Shown here: positions 32,269 to 43,649 of the stretch, in pieces
Numbering within the stretch: the stretch's first letter is position 1
Layout: every line of letters starts with the position of its first letter
Source: Salminus brasiliensis
Taxonomy: Eukaryota > Chordata > Actinopteri > Characiformes > Bryconidae
Length of the DNA: 64,000 nucleotides
NCBI RefSeq assembly: GCF_030463535.1
Contig: NC_132901.1
Location: 4,782,640-4,846,639, forward strand
Direction: 5' to 3'
Position numbers and translations under genes: made by a program
Notes under the pieces: generated by a model
The model's database searches: none
Told to the model about the DNA's origin: nothing
Seen by the model: only the letters and a program-made list of their open reading frames with translations

Positions 32269-32403
32269 CTGACAGATAACGGAGACATAGCGGTAGAAGC
32301 AGGCTGGACACCCAGGTTCAGTTTTGAAAAAGTTTAGAAAGGCTCTAATACTTACCAACACGAGGGTGAATTTTGAAGCAGAAGAAGTGAACTCTGAACC
32401 AGA

Positions 32404-32450
32404 GGGGGAGGAGGAAGAGGAGGAGGAGGAGGAAGAGGAGGAGGAGGACC
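32404..32450. repeat. GAG/GGA purine repeat
   Basis: Imperfect GGA/GAG triplets giving poly-Glu on one strand and poly-Ser on the other. Open frames here probably reflect the repeat. Confidence 0.8.
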
Positions 32451-32634
32451 CGCTGGAAGAAAAACAAGTGAACCTTAGAACCGAGTTCAGTTGGTTGCTC
32501 ATAAACAACGTCCTAAAACCTGTAAAATGACATTTTCTAAATGTTGGAGGAACAGAGAGATCAAACTAGCATCATTATATCTGCTCTCAATTCCCAATCT
32601 TTCCATTTCTCCCAGTACGTTTTTAATCGCTGCA

Positions 32635-33147
32635 GGGACCGTCTAAAAAGTGCGGCCAATGTATAAAAACGTAGATCACTTACAGCGACTAACCTTAACA
32701 ACTTACTGTACTCTATTTCTATTTCCTTCTATTTTTTTTTTTTTTTAGCACTTTTAACATTTATTTGCACGTAGTGAAGTTTTTAAAACATAAATAAAGA
32801 CCTCAAAATTACTTGTAGTGGGCAGACACAGAATTATTTTTTTAATCAAATAAATTGCTACATCTTTATGACATATACATGTAAAATGTAGAGCATACCT
32901 GATAAACATACTACAACAAACTATTAGTTTGCGAAAATGTTTTTTAGTTGAATTTTAATTATTTTTTTCAGATGTTAAATTGCTATGTATAGATCTAAAA
33001 TCACCTGTAGTCTACAGAGACACATCTGATACACATACTATAACCTTTAGTTTAAGACATTATGTCTCGGTTGAATTGTAATGATATTATTATGTATTAA
33101 ATTGCTCTTCGTTTTTATACAATGCTCGAATTTTTGGAGACGGTCCC
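32635..33147. mobile_element. 513-bp element with about 40-bp inverted ends
   Basis: Left end gggaccgtctaaaaagtgcg then caatgtataaaaacg; the right end is the inverse with cgtttttatacaatg and gagacggtccc. The interior is AT-rich and non-coding. The same terminal motif appears at 63926, at the right edge of the window. Target duplication uncertain. Confidence 0.7.
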
Positions 33148-33284
33148 TCTTGCTGCAACGATTCCGGCTATTCTGACTAAATGTACTAATCACGCTGATT
33201 GATCTACGTGGCCAGGTTGGTGATGCTGGTTAACCAGCTTGCTCTCTTTTTTTAAGAAAATGTCCCCCACTTTTTGCCATACAG

Positions 33285-35125
33285 CATGCAGTGGTGAGTC
33301 CTGTAATGCGGTCTGCAGTGGTGAGTCCTGTAGTACAGTCTGCAGTGGTGAGTCCTGTAATACAGTCTGCAGTGGAGAGTGCTCTAGTACAGTCTGCAGT
33401 GGAGAGTACTCTAGTGCAGTCTGCAGTGGTGAGTCCTGTAATACAGTCTACAGTGGTGAGTCCTGTAATACAGTCTACAGTGGTGAGTCCTGTAATAAAG
33501 TCTGCAGTGGAGAGTACTCTAGTACAGTCTGCAGTGGTGAGTCCTGTAATACAGTCTGCAGTGGTGAGTCCTGTAATACAGCATGCAGTGGTAAGTCCTG
33601 TAGTACAGTCTGCAGTGCTGAGTTCTGTAATAAAGTCTGTAGTGGTGAGTCCTGTAGTACAGTCTGCAGTGGTGAGTCCTGTAATACAGCCTGCAGTGAT
33701 GAGTCCTCTAATAAAGTCTGCAGTGCTGAGTCCTGTAATACAGTCTGCAGTGGTGAGTCCTGTAATACAGCCTGCAGTGGTTAGTCCTGCAATACAGTCT
33801 TTAGTGGTGAGTCCTGTAATACAGCCTGCAGTGGTGAGTCATGTAATACAGCCTGCAGTGATGAGTCCTCTAATAAAGTCTGCAGTGCTGAGTCCTGTAA
33901 TACAGTCTGCAGTGGTGAGTCCTGTAATACAGCCTGCAGTGGTTAGTCCTGCAATACAGTCTGTAGTGGTGAGTCTTGTAGTACAGTCTGCAGTGCTGAG
34001 TTCTGTAATAAAGTCTGTAGTGGTGAGTCCTGTAGTACAGTCTGCAGTGGTGAGTCCTGGAATACAGCCTGCAGTAGTGAGTCCTGTAATACAGCCTGCA
34101 GTGATGAGTCCTGTAATACAGTCTGCAGTGGTGAGTCCTGTTATACAGCCTGCAGTGGTTAGTCCTGCAATACAGTCTTTAGTGGTGAGTCCTGTAGTAC
34201 AGTCTGCAGTGGTGAGTCCTGTAGTACAGTGTGCAGTGGTGAGTCCTGTAATACAGCCTGCAGTGGTGAGTCCTGTAATACAGCCTGCAGTGATGAGTCC
34301 TCTAATAAAGTCTGCAGTGCTGAGTCCTGTAATACAGTCTGCAGTGGTGAGTCCTGTAATACAGCCTGCAGTGGTTAGTCCTGCAATACAGTCTGTAGTG
34401 GTGAGTCCTGTAGTACAGTCTGCAGTGCTGAGTTCTGTAATAAAGTCTGTAGTGGTGAGTCCTGTAGTACAGTCTGCAGTGGTGAGTCCTGTAATGCAGT
34501 CTGTAGTGGTGAGTCCTGTAATACAGTCTGTAGTGGTGAGTCCTGTAGTACAGTCTGCAGTGGTGAGTCCTGTAATACAGCCTGCAGTGATGAGTCCTCT
34601 AATAAAGTCTGCAGTGCTGAGTCCTGTAATACAGCCTGCAGTGGTTAGTCCTGCAATACAGTCTGTAGTGGTGAGTCCTGTAGTACAGTCTGCAGTGCTG
34701 AGTTCTGTAATAGAGTCTGTAGTGGTGAGTCCTGTAGTACAGTCTGCAGTGGTGAGTCCTGTAATGCAGTCTGTAGTGGTGAGTCCTGTAATACAGTCTG
34801 TAGTGGTGAGTCCTGTAGTACAGTCTGCAGTGCTGAGTTCTGTAATAAAGTCTGTAGTGGTGAGTCCTGTAGTACAGTCTGCAGTGGTGAGTCCTGTAAT
34901 GCAGTCTGTAGTGGTGAGTCCTGTAATACAGTCTGTAGTGGTGAGTCCTGTAATACAGTCTGCAGTGGTGAGTCCTGTAATGCAGTCTGTAGTGGTGAGT
35001 CCTGTAATACAGTCTGTAGTGGTGAGTCCTGTAATACAGTCTATATTGATGAGTCCTGTAATGCAGTCTGTAGTGGTGAGTCCTGTAATAAAGTCTGTAG
35101 TGGTGATTCCTGTAATACAGTCTGG
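33285..35125 (+). repeat. 27-bp minisatellite upstream of lectin L2
   Basis: About 68 copies with core gcagtggtgagtcctgtaat. Marker units gatgagtcctctaataaa begin at 33698, 33860, 34292 and 34589, spaced 162, 432 and 297 bp, all multiples of 27. Because 27 is divisible by three and stops are rare in the unit, it gives long but meaningless open frames on both strands, including one of 615 codons. Confidence 0.96.
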
Positions 35126-35574
35126 ACTGCAGTGGTAAACCTGTTGTGAATGGTGCTGTTGGACACCTGGTGGTTGATGCTGGCATTGCAGATGGAGCTG
35201 GAGGTTTAGGATAATTAGTCAGATGGGGTTTCTTCTTCATACTGTGCTTAAAGTCTACTGTACCGTGTTTTTCACGATGTCCTGAAGGAACCTTATTTGG
35301 TTCCTCACTCAGCACTTCTTTGGTGAGAAGCAGTGACAGTAAAGTTGACAATGGCCTGGACCTGCACTCATAGCTTAACCACAGGAATTACAGGTTAGGT
35401 GACCTGGACGACTTCCTTTTCTGACAGCATCACAACAGGTTACTTCCCTATTTGATGGCTCCACATTACTTATACCACACTGTCCCAGTCAGACCAGCAG
35501 AGTGGTGTGGCATTTACAGGCAGAGGGGCACATACCCACATTCAGTGCTTCGGTGAATCGTTTACAGATCAAAG

Positions 35575-35734
35575 ATGTCTGAAGATGTGATCTACTGTAA
35601 TAGTATCAACAGACGAGAGCGGGTGGAGGGGGTGAAGCATATATATGAGAATGCAGACAGAGGTAAAGGCCTTGAGGCCAAAAGAGAGAAGGAGGACACC
35701 GGAATACAGAAGGACCTACAAACACAAAACGCAG
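35575..35734 (+). CDS. L2 tail exon 1a
   Basis: Start codon ATG at 35575, 53 codons plus one base, gtggga donor. MSEDVIYCNSINRRERVEG; Tyr-Cys-Asn fits a pYxN-type docking motif (inference). Confidence 0.88.
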
Positions 35735-38700
35735 GTGGGACTGAAACTTTTCTCTGTATTTCTAGAAGACATTTGTGTGAATTCTTTTAATGGATCTTAA
35801 TTTAAAGGATCTTATAGTTGAGGTCTGACGGCTCCTTCAGACTGTAGAATCTAATTCAGACTGTGGGACCTAATTCAGACTGTGGAATCTAATTCAGACT
35901 GTGGGATCTAATTCAGACTGTAATTACTGCATAATTCATAGTGGATATTGAATGAACCATATTTGTTACTGAATAATTCATAGTAGATACTAAATAGGTT
36001 ATCGTAGTAAATAATTCATAGTAGTTAATAATATATAGTAGATACTGAATAATTCATAGTAGTTACTTAATAATTCATAGTCGATACTGAATAAGTCATA
36101 GTACTTAATAATATATAGTGGATACTAAATAATTCATAGTAGATCCTGCATAATTTTTTAGCAGTTAATAATTCATAGTAGACACTGATAATTCATAGTA
36201 GACACTGAATAATTCATAGTAAATAATAATTTATAGTAGATACTGAATAATACATAGTAGATACTGAAAAAGTCATAGTACTTAATAATTCATAGTAGAC
36301 ACTGAATAAATTATAGTAGTTACCTAATCATACATAGTAGATATTGAATAAGTCATAGTAGTTAATAATTCATAGTAGATACTGAATAATTTGTAGTAGT
36401 TAATAATTCATAGCACTGTCAGGCCCTCGTTATTGTCATATATATACTGAATTAGTAGTTCTGGAAGCATTGATCTTAAAACTCAAATAATAGGTGTTAA
36501 AATAAAAAGCCTACACTTCAGGGCTAATGAAAGGAAATAATCACGGGACAGTGACTTATAGGATAGCTTCTTGTAGCACTGCAGTTTCATGAATCTGGCT
36601 CATAGTGAGGTTCGGGGTCCATGTTTACATTCTGTGAAGAAGTACTGGAAGCTGTGTGGCCTAATCTTGTTAGTGAATGTTCACAGTGATACGGGTAGGG
36701 CTGAAATTAGGTAGGACATGCTGAAATCCCTCAGAGCTCAAAATTTAAGTTTGACTAATGAAAATTAAACCAAAGAAAACCTGCATTTGTATCCATTCAC
36801 GTCTAGGAGGAGATGTGATCTACTATAACATCAACAGACGAGAGCGGGTGGAGGTGGTGAAGAACATATACGAGAGTACAGACGTGTTAAAGGCCAAAAG
36901 AGACATGGAGGACACCAGAATAAAGAAGGACCTACAAACAAAGATCACAGGTGGGACTGAAACTTTTCTCTCTATTTCTAGAAGACATTAGTGTGAATTC
37001 TTTTAAAGGATCTTATGGTTAAGGTCTAACGGCTTCTTCTGAAAAAGATGCTTTTAGACTGAAATGGAAACATCAAATATTTAACATCAGTGGCATGGGA
37101 TCTAAATCAGGCTGTGGGATCTAACTCAGACTGGGATCTAAATCAGACTGGGATCTAAATCAGACTGGGATCTAAATCCGACTGAGGAATTTAAATCCAA
37201 CTGTGGGATCTAAATCCGACTGTGGGATCTAAATCCGACTGAGGAATCTAACTCAGACTGTGGGATCTAAATCAGACTGTGGGATCTAAATCCGACTGAG
37301 GAATCTAACTCAGACTGTGGGATCTAAATCAGACTGTGGGATCTAAATCAGACTGTGGTATCTAACTCAGACTGAGGAATCTAATTTAGACTGAGGAATC
37401 CAAATCAGACTGTAGGATCTAAATCAGACTGTAGGATCTAAATTAGACTGGAGGATCTAAATCAGACTGAGGAATCAAACTCAGACTGTGGGACCTAATT
37501 CAGCCTAATTCATAGTAGTTACTAAATTGTCAGCCATGAGACTCCTCTGCTGCGTTCTCTTCACTGGCTTCCTGTAGCTGCCTGCATCAGATTCAAAACC
37601 CTGACGCTGGCCTACAAAGCCAAGAACGGACCAGCCCCTCCATACTTGATGGAGGCATACTTGGCATCGGTCAAAAGCCGATCCGCACCACGAGCCCTTT
37701 GCGCTTCAAGTACGTCTCGGCTCGACCCGCCATCTCTCAAAATCCGCGGAAGACAAGCGTCCAGGCTTTTTCTATCATGGCACCAAAGTGGTGGAACGAG
37801 CTTCCCCTGGGTGTCCGAACGGCCGAGTCGCTCGCTGTCTTCAAACGCAGACTGAAACCCTCCTCTTCAGACAATACTTGGATGATTAGAGTACTATGGT
37901 CACCTTATTGTATTGTGTTTAGTAATGTCTAAAGCTTAGAGGTATCTTTGAATTATTAGTCTATTCTAACTAGCTAAGGTTTTCTTGGGTAAATAGCAAA
38001 GCACTTTGTAAGTCACTCTGGATAAGAGCGTCTGCTAAATGCCATAAATGTAAATGTAAATTAGTAGTTATGGAATCGTTGGTCTTAAAACTCTCATAAT
38101 AATAATAAAAATGATAATAAAAAATAAATCACTGGCACAGTGAATAGAAATAGCTTCTAGTAGCACTGCAGTTTCATGAATCTGGCTCATAGTGAGGTTC
38201 TGGGTCCATGTTTAAAATCTGTGAAGAAGTACTGGAAGCATTGTGGCCTAATCTTGTTAGTGAATGTTCACAGTGATACGGGTGGGGCTGAAATTAGGAA
38301 GGACATGCTGAAATCCCTCAGAGTTTAAAGAAAGTAATGGAAAATAATCCAAAGAAAATCTGCATTTGTATCCGTTCACATCTAGGAGGTGCTGCTCCAT
38401 GGAGCAGGTTCTACAGACTGACTGCAGTGTTTCTGGGGCTGCTGTGTGTTCTCCTGCTGACTGCCATCACACTGCTGTGGATCAAGTTCAACAACCTGAC
38501 TGCAGAGAAAAAACAGCTTCAGACCAGTTACACCAACCTGACTGCAGAGAGAGACCAGTTACAGACCAGTTACACCAACCTGACTATAGAGAGAGACCAG
38601 TTACACACCAGCAACACCAACCTGACTATAGAGAGAGACCAGTTATACACCAGATACACTGACCTGACTGCAAGGAAAGACCAGTTACAGATAGAGAGAG

Positions 38701-39163
38701 ATGAAGTCTTGAGGGGGCTTTCGGTTCTTGGTAAGTGAATATTTGTCTGTTAGACTCTCAGATCTACACGTCCAACACTTTTGGCATAGTCACCATCAAG
38801 CCTCACACTATCATTACGGTTTCTAAATTGAGTCCACACCTTCTGCAGTGGTTGGAATTCTTCTGCACACATTTCCCAACACAGTCCCACAACTTCTCAC
38901 TGCTGTTAAGATCCGGTGACTATTTAGCTCCGGTAATTTAAAGGGAAGTCTTCATAACAGTGTTTAGAACTTACCCACATGTCTCCATCTTTCCTCTGAA
39001 CAAGGATGGCGTTACTTCAACTCCAGTCTTTACTTCATTACAACTGTGAAAAATAACTGGAGTCAGAGCCAACAGGACTGTCAAAGTAAAGGAGCAGACC
39101 TGGTGATCATAAACAGCAGAGAGGAACAGGTGAGAGAGAGAGAGAGAGAAAAGGAGAGAATAT

Positions 39164-39204
<41 letters not shown>

Positions 39205-39601
39205 GGAGAAAGATGATGCCATTCTTACCCTGTTTCTCTTTATACTGTGCTCCACAATCACAGGACTATATCAATACAGCATTCGCCAGAACTGAAACTT
39301 GGATTGGTCTGACGGACATTCAAACAGAGGGGGTCTGGAAATGGGTGGACGGCTCAGCACTGACCACTGGGTAAGAGACCACTGAACTAAACTCTGATCA
39401 TGGTCAAGGTCTAGATGTGAAATAGTGAAGATGTTCATTATTGTGTGTTTCAGGTTCTGGTGGCCGGGGGAACCCAATGATTTAGCAAGCAGTGAAGACT
39501 GTGGTATAACTGGCTTCAAGTATTCTACATCTGATACTTTAACCTGGGCTGATTATCCCTGTGAACATAGTGTAGTTGGGCTCTGTGAGAGAAAGCTTTA
39601 G
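35575..39601 (+). CDS. C-type lectin L2, CD209-like (gene span)
   Basis: Type II membrane C-type lectin, probable immune receptor. Exons: 35575-35734 (tail), 36807-36950 (second tail exon, optional), 38386-38730 (membrane and neck), 39005-39129, 39264-39370 and 39454-39601 (lectin domain). Without the optional exon it is 885 bp, 294 residues; with it 342; both are in frame. The tail begins MSEDVIYCN with a YxN motif. Membrane anchor TAVFLGLLCVLLLTAITLLW. The neck has four full 14-residue units, each with an NLT glycosylation site or near-match. The lectin domain has GWRYFNSSLY, WIGLTD, WKWVDGS, GEPND, EDC, WADYPC and GLCERKL. It is the tandem duplicate of L3. Confidence 0.92.
35827..36420 (+). 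repeat. AT-rich minisatellites in L2 intron 1
   Basis: First several about 19-20-bp copies with aattcagactgtgggatct, then a longer run of diverged about 20-22-bp copies with taattcatagtagatactga. Confidence 0.8.
36807..36950 (+). CDS. L2 second tail exon 1b
   Basis: 144 bp, phase 1 at both ends, so it can be spliced in without frame change. The acceptor region is a copy of the one before the neck exon; the body is a copy of exon 1a (GDVIYYNINRRERVE). Whether it is used is unknown. Confidence 0.6.
37085..37500 (+). repeat. 19-bp minisatellite in L2 intron
   Basis: More than 20 imperfect copies of gggatctaaatcagactgt. The equivalent place in L3 (near 45885) has a single copy. Confidence 0.85.
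37520..38065 (+). mobile_element. 5'-truncated LINE 3' end (probably L2/CR1-like)
   Basis: Encodes the end of a reverse-transcriptase ORF (LHWLPVAACIRFKTLTLAYK, then PKWWNELPLGVRTAES in another frame) and ends with gtcactctggataagagcgt and ctgctaaatgccataaatgt, a known fish LINE tail. Frameshifted. It lies in an L2 intron. Confidence 0.75.
38386..38730 (+). CDS. L2 transmembrane and neck exon, 4 x 14 residues
   Basis: Acceptor acatctag, donor gtaagt, 345 bp. Shortest neck of the three genes. Confidence 0.93.
39005..39129 (+). CDS. L2 lectin-domain exon 1
   Basis: Acceptor ctgaacaag; encodes WRYFNSSLYFITTVKNNW through VIINSREEQ. The donor gtgaga runs into a GA repeat. 125 bp. Confidence 0.93.
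39130..39201 (+). repeat. GA repeat abutting the L2 lectin donor
   Basis: Begins as part of the donor gtgagagag and continues as interrupted GA. Equivalent GA tracts abut the same donor in L1 (about 28388-28413) and L3 (about 50948-50977). Confidence 0.9.
39264..39370 (+). CDS. L2 lectin-domain exon 2
   Basis: Encodes DYINTAFARTETWIGLTD and TEGVWKWVDGSALTT. 107 bp. Confidence 0.93.
39454..39601 (+). CDS. L2 lectin-domain exon 3 with EPN motif (stop codon)
   Basis: Encodes FWWPGEPNDLASSEDCGITG then LTWADYPCEHSVVGLCERKL before TAG. Confidence 0.93.
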
Positions 39602-40438
39602 TGAGTGTTGGATTTGCTTTTGAGCAGAACAGCACGAGTAGCCCAGATTTCATTTCTAAATATGTGTATAGAGCTTCGCAATAACTCATGAATGAAAAAA
39701 TGAATTTTTCTTACTTGAGTGGAACTGGTCTGAATTCTTTGTTACTTCAGTGATTAGACATTACATCTCGAGTTCTGTAAGGAAACATTACTCTGGTGTA
39801 ACGTTTGAGAGCTGTGTATTTTCTTGGGGATCGTGTGAGGAGAGCTGGAGCAACTAGTGAAATTAGTTTAATTCATTTTGTCTTATAAACTGTTTCCTTT
39901 CCTCTAACATTTCTCAGTACTTTCATTGTCCTATATTCATTTCAGACCAGAAAATAACAATGTAATAACAAATGTAATGCTAACTTGTATGCAAACACTA
40001 GCAAGCTATCCAGATACCATAAGTACCAAGGCCTAAACTAGACTAATACCAGCCTGGTATTAGCAAACTAACTTCACTAGCAAGCTGCCAAACCTTGTTG
40101 CTTAGCTAAAACATTTCTTAACAGTATCATAAATATCCAGGTGATCTGATATTAAATTACAGATGTTTTATGAAGTAGCTTCTCAGCATACAGGGCCTCT
40201 AGTCTTTTGAAAGCTTTCTTGTCAGCTAGCTAAAGTTGTGCTAATTTTCCTGTCAGTTTTGGGGTCTAGGAAGGTACTGCTGACTGAAACAGCCTATGTT
40301 AATTATACAGTCCATGTATCTGTCGTATGACAGAGGACTAGTACTACTATTAGTATGTAGTATACATACTACCACTAGTATGTAGCCAGCAGTATGTGTC
40401 TGTATGTTCTGCACTGGATGAAAATGAAAAAGCTGATG

Positions 40439-40444
40439 AATAAA
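40439..40444 (+). terminator. Candidate polyadenylation signal of L2
   Basis: AATAAA 840 bp after the L2 stop codon; the first clear match downstream. Not confirmed. Confidence 0.35.
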
Positions 40445-40859
40445 AGTGTTTTCTCTTAAAAGTCTTTTGGCTAAACATTTGATACCTAGCTCTAATTATT
40501 CATATTTCTTAATTATCTGGTTACAGTTTAAGTTTTTTTCTCAGCTGAACATGTACACTGTTAATGTGGTTCTCAGTTTTCTGTCTAAAAAAGTTATAAA
40601 TTACTTTGAACAATTTCACTTCAGTAAAGTAGGATTTAGTCACTTGCAGAATATTCATCAGTAAAATGTGTTGGAAATTAAGAAATGCTGTTGTAATCAG
40701 TTAGTTTTACAGTGTTGTTTGGAAGGATGGCTTAAGATCAGTGTACAGTGGTCAGAAAGACGGTCACGTCTGGCTGACCATTTCCATCCCTCTGCTTTTA
40801 ATAATAAACTCTATGTTTAAAGGGCCTTTGTTAGCCAAATGTTACACTAGGGATGTAGC

Positions 40860-41040
40860 GGAATACTGGTATGGTAATCAGTATTGTGTTAAAGTGGTAG
40901 TGGTCAGCTAATGGTTGTGGTTCTGATGATTCCTACAAACCTGCATCACCTTGTCCACTGACGAGGTCAGCTGAGCTTTTGTTTACAGGTGGTATTTTGT
41001 TATAGTGGTATATTGTTGTTGTTGTTGTTGGCTAGTTCCA
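40860..41040. other. Intergenic DNA after the L2 duplication unit
   Basis: No gene recognised. Contains a short TTG repeat near 41010-41030. Confidence 0.4.
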
Positions 41041-41770
41041 GAGTCTGCTTCCTTAATTTACTGTGAAAAAGTATTTGCCTTCTTCCGAACTTCTGTTTTT
41101 GCAAATTTGGATCATCCAACTAATTTAAATATAGGATACAAACAACACAAGTAAAGACACAAGAAGGTGGGTTGGGTTTAATTTTACTAGACACACAGAG
41201 CAATGATTACTAAAATGCTTGATGAATATACCCAGCTAACATGTCCATGAGGGGCCCTGTATGGGTAGTACAACTGGGAACCACATATGGGTGCCCACCA
41301 GGGTCAGCGATGGGACGAGGAGGGGTTAAACATGGGCACCATCTGGGTTGGCCCATTTGGAAAGCCCAACTGGGTCTCAGTAACAGCACATGTACAAACC
41401 CATTCAGAGACCATGCCCTCTTAGAATCCACTTAGCCCACGTTCCACCAATGGGAGCCACAATGAGCATGTTGTCTGAGTAAACATCAGTTAAATAGAAC
41501 CAGTCTGGCAAGGTGGAGCAGGCTAGAAGGCCTCAAAGAGCAGCACATGATGCCTGGTTCTGAAGAGTTTGGAATACAGATGTGGAACAGCATCATTTTA
41601 ATCTACCAGTCTGGAACAGGTTACAAAGCCTCTGATAAGGCTCTGAGACTTCAGTGAATCAGAGTGAGAGACATTATCCACAAATGGAGAAAACATGGAA
41701 CAGTGGCGAACCTTCGAAGGAGTGACCAGCCAACCAAATTACACGAAGAGCACATCGACAACTCGTCCAG
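41040..41770 (+). mobile_element. Tc1-like element, 5' part, interrupted
   Basis: Starts with actgtgaaaaagtatttgcc, a known fish Tc1-like end, and carries the helix-turn-helix part of the transposase (IHKWRKHGTVANLRRS) near 41670-41720. The catalytic part is missing. Another repeat interrupts it at 41225-41430. Confidence 0.7.
41225..41430. mobile_element. Miniature element with GGGCACCATCTGGGTTGG motifs
   Basis: Pieces such as gggtgcccaccagggtcag and catgggcaccatctgggttg recur at 43627-43650 and 44585-44680, the latter with cagtaacagcacatgtacaa as well. Non-coding. Confidence 0.5.
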
Positions 41771-42279
41771 GTCATTCACTTGCCTCAGTTTAGGTCAATG
41801 TACAGGATTTCACAATAAGAAAGACACTGGGCATGATTTATTAATTCTTAAAAACTGAATATAAGTATAAGTAGATTCATTTTTTACATATTTGTAGTAT
41901 TTTAAACCACACTGTAGAAGTTACCATATGAAGTTACCATATAAAAAAATAACATGGAGAGTGAATCCACAAATAACTACAGTTTCTCATTAGGGGTATC
42001 AGACTGGGGTATCAGACCCTTTGACTAACTGTTCCCTACATGTTTATTTTGGAAAGGTTCATTGACTTCATATGATGGGGAAGGTCAAATAAAATAAATA
42101 ATTAAGTAACTCATGCCCTCTGCTGGATATACATATAGTATTACAGATCTGTAGGATATGAATGTTAAGCTTCCTGGGCTATGAGCTCCTTTAAGCAGCT
42201 GCCCTGCACTCTGAAACCAGGTAACAGGAGTGGTGAAGGTCAAGTTGAGGTCTGGAAGGCCAAAAAAACATTCAGAGAG

Positions 42280-43627
42280 AACTGCTATGTAGCATTTGGC
42301 AATCACTGCAATCAAACGACCCCTGTAAGAGGGAGGTGAGACCCCCTGAGACTTGCAGGTGTTTTGGCCCACTCCTCATGAGCAAACTACTCCAGTTGTC
42401 TCAGGTTTGAAGGGTGCCTTTTCCAGACGGCATGTTTCAGCTCCTTCCAAAGATGCTCAATAGGATTTAGGTCAGGGCTCATAGAAGGCAACTTCAGAAT
42501 AGTCCAATGTTTTCCTCTTAGCCATTCTTGGGTGTTTTTAGCTGTGTGATTTGGATGATTATGCTGTTGCAAGACCCATGACCTGCAACTGAGACCAAGC
42601 TTTCTGACACTGGGCAGCACATTTCTCTCTAGAATCCCTTGATAGTCTTGAGATTTCATTGTACCCTGCACAGATTCAAGACACCCTGTGCCAGATGCAG
42701 CAAAGCAGCCCCAGAACATAACAGAGCCTCATCCATGTTTCACAGTAGGGACAGTGTTCTTTTCTTGATATGCTTCATTTTTCCATCTGTGAACATAGAG
42801 CTGATGTGCCTTGGCAAAAAGTTCCATTTTTGTCTCATCTGTCCATAGGACATTCTCCCAGAAGCTTTGGGGCTTGTCAACATGTAGTTTCAGTTAATTC
42901 CAGTTTGGCTTTTTTATGATTTGTTTTCAACAATGGTGTCCTCCTTGGTCGTCTCCCATGAAGTCCACTTTGGCTCTAACAACGGTGGATGGTGCAATCT
43001 GACACTGATGTTCCTTGAGCTTGAGGTTCACCTTTAATCTCTTTAGAAGTTTTTCTGGGCTCTTTTGTTACCATTCGTATTTTCCATCTCTTTGATTTGT
43101 CATCAATTTTCCTCCTGCAGCCATGTCCAGGGAGGTTGGCTACAGTCCCATGGATCTTAAAGTTCTGAATAATATGTACAACCGTAGTCACAGGAACATC
43201 AAGCTGCTTGGAGATGGTCTTATAACCTTTACCTTTAACATGCTTGTCTATAATGTTCTTTCTAATTCTTCTGGTCCATGTTAAGTGTGGTACACACCAT
43301 GTCACCAAACAGCACAGTGACTACCTGTTGCCCTATATATAGGCCCACTGACTGATTACAAGATTGTAGACACCTGTGATGCTAATTAGTGGACACACCT
43401 TGGTTTAACATGTCCCTTTGGTAACATTATTTTCAGGGGTGCCATCATTTCTATCCAGGCCTGTTTAATGAGTTTACTTTTTAAAATAATTCAGTTGAAG
43501 CATGGTTCAAAATCAATTTCATAGATTTTTTTTTTATTCTTATTATCAAATTCAAGTTATTTCTGTGACCATTGTGGGTTTTTCTTTCATTAACAGAGGG
43601 GTACCAACAATTTTGTCCAAGTGTGTA
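42280..43627 (-). mobile_element. Tc1-like transposon 1 with broken transposase
   Basis: Minus strand: a helix-turn-helix region (KGKGYKTISKQLDVPVTTV, HGTVANLPG) at about 43000-43310 and a catalytic region with SPDLNPIEHLWKELK at about 42390-42720. The second catalytic Asp region reads LQQHNHPNHT instead of QQDNDPKHT-like, so it is inactive. The right end has gtgaccattgtgggtttttc and ggggtaccaacaattttgtc; the left end is replaced by a fragment of another Tc1-type element (about 42140-42280). Confidence 0.85.
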
Positions 43628-43649
43628 GGTGCCCACCTGGGTCAGTGAA

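Noticed and set aside
33291-35138. 615-codon open frame and overlapping 181- and 250-codon frames
   Set aside because: Products of the 27-bp repeat, whose length is divisible by three and which rarely has stops; open in several frames and on both strands, with no start context, splice structure or homology.
37646-37932. Open frames of 69 and 77 codons as independent genes
   Set aside because: Fragments of a LINE reverse-transcriptase C terminus in two frames, followed by the element's 3' tail.
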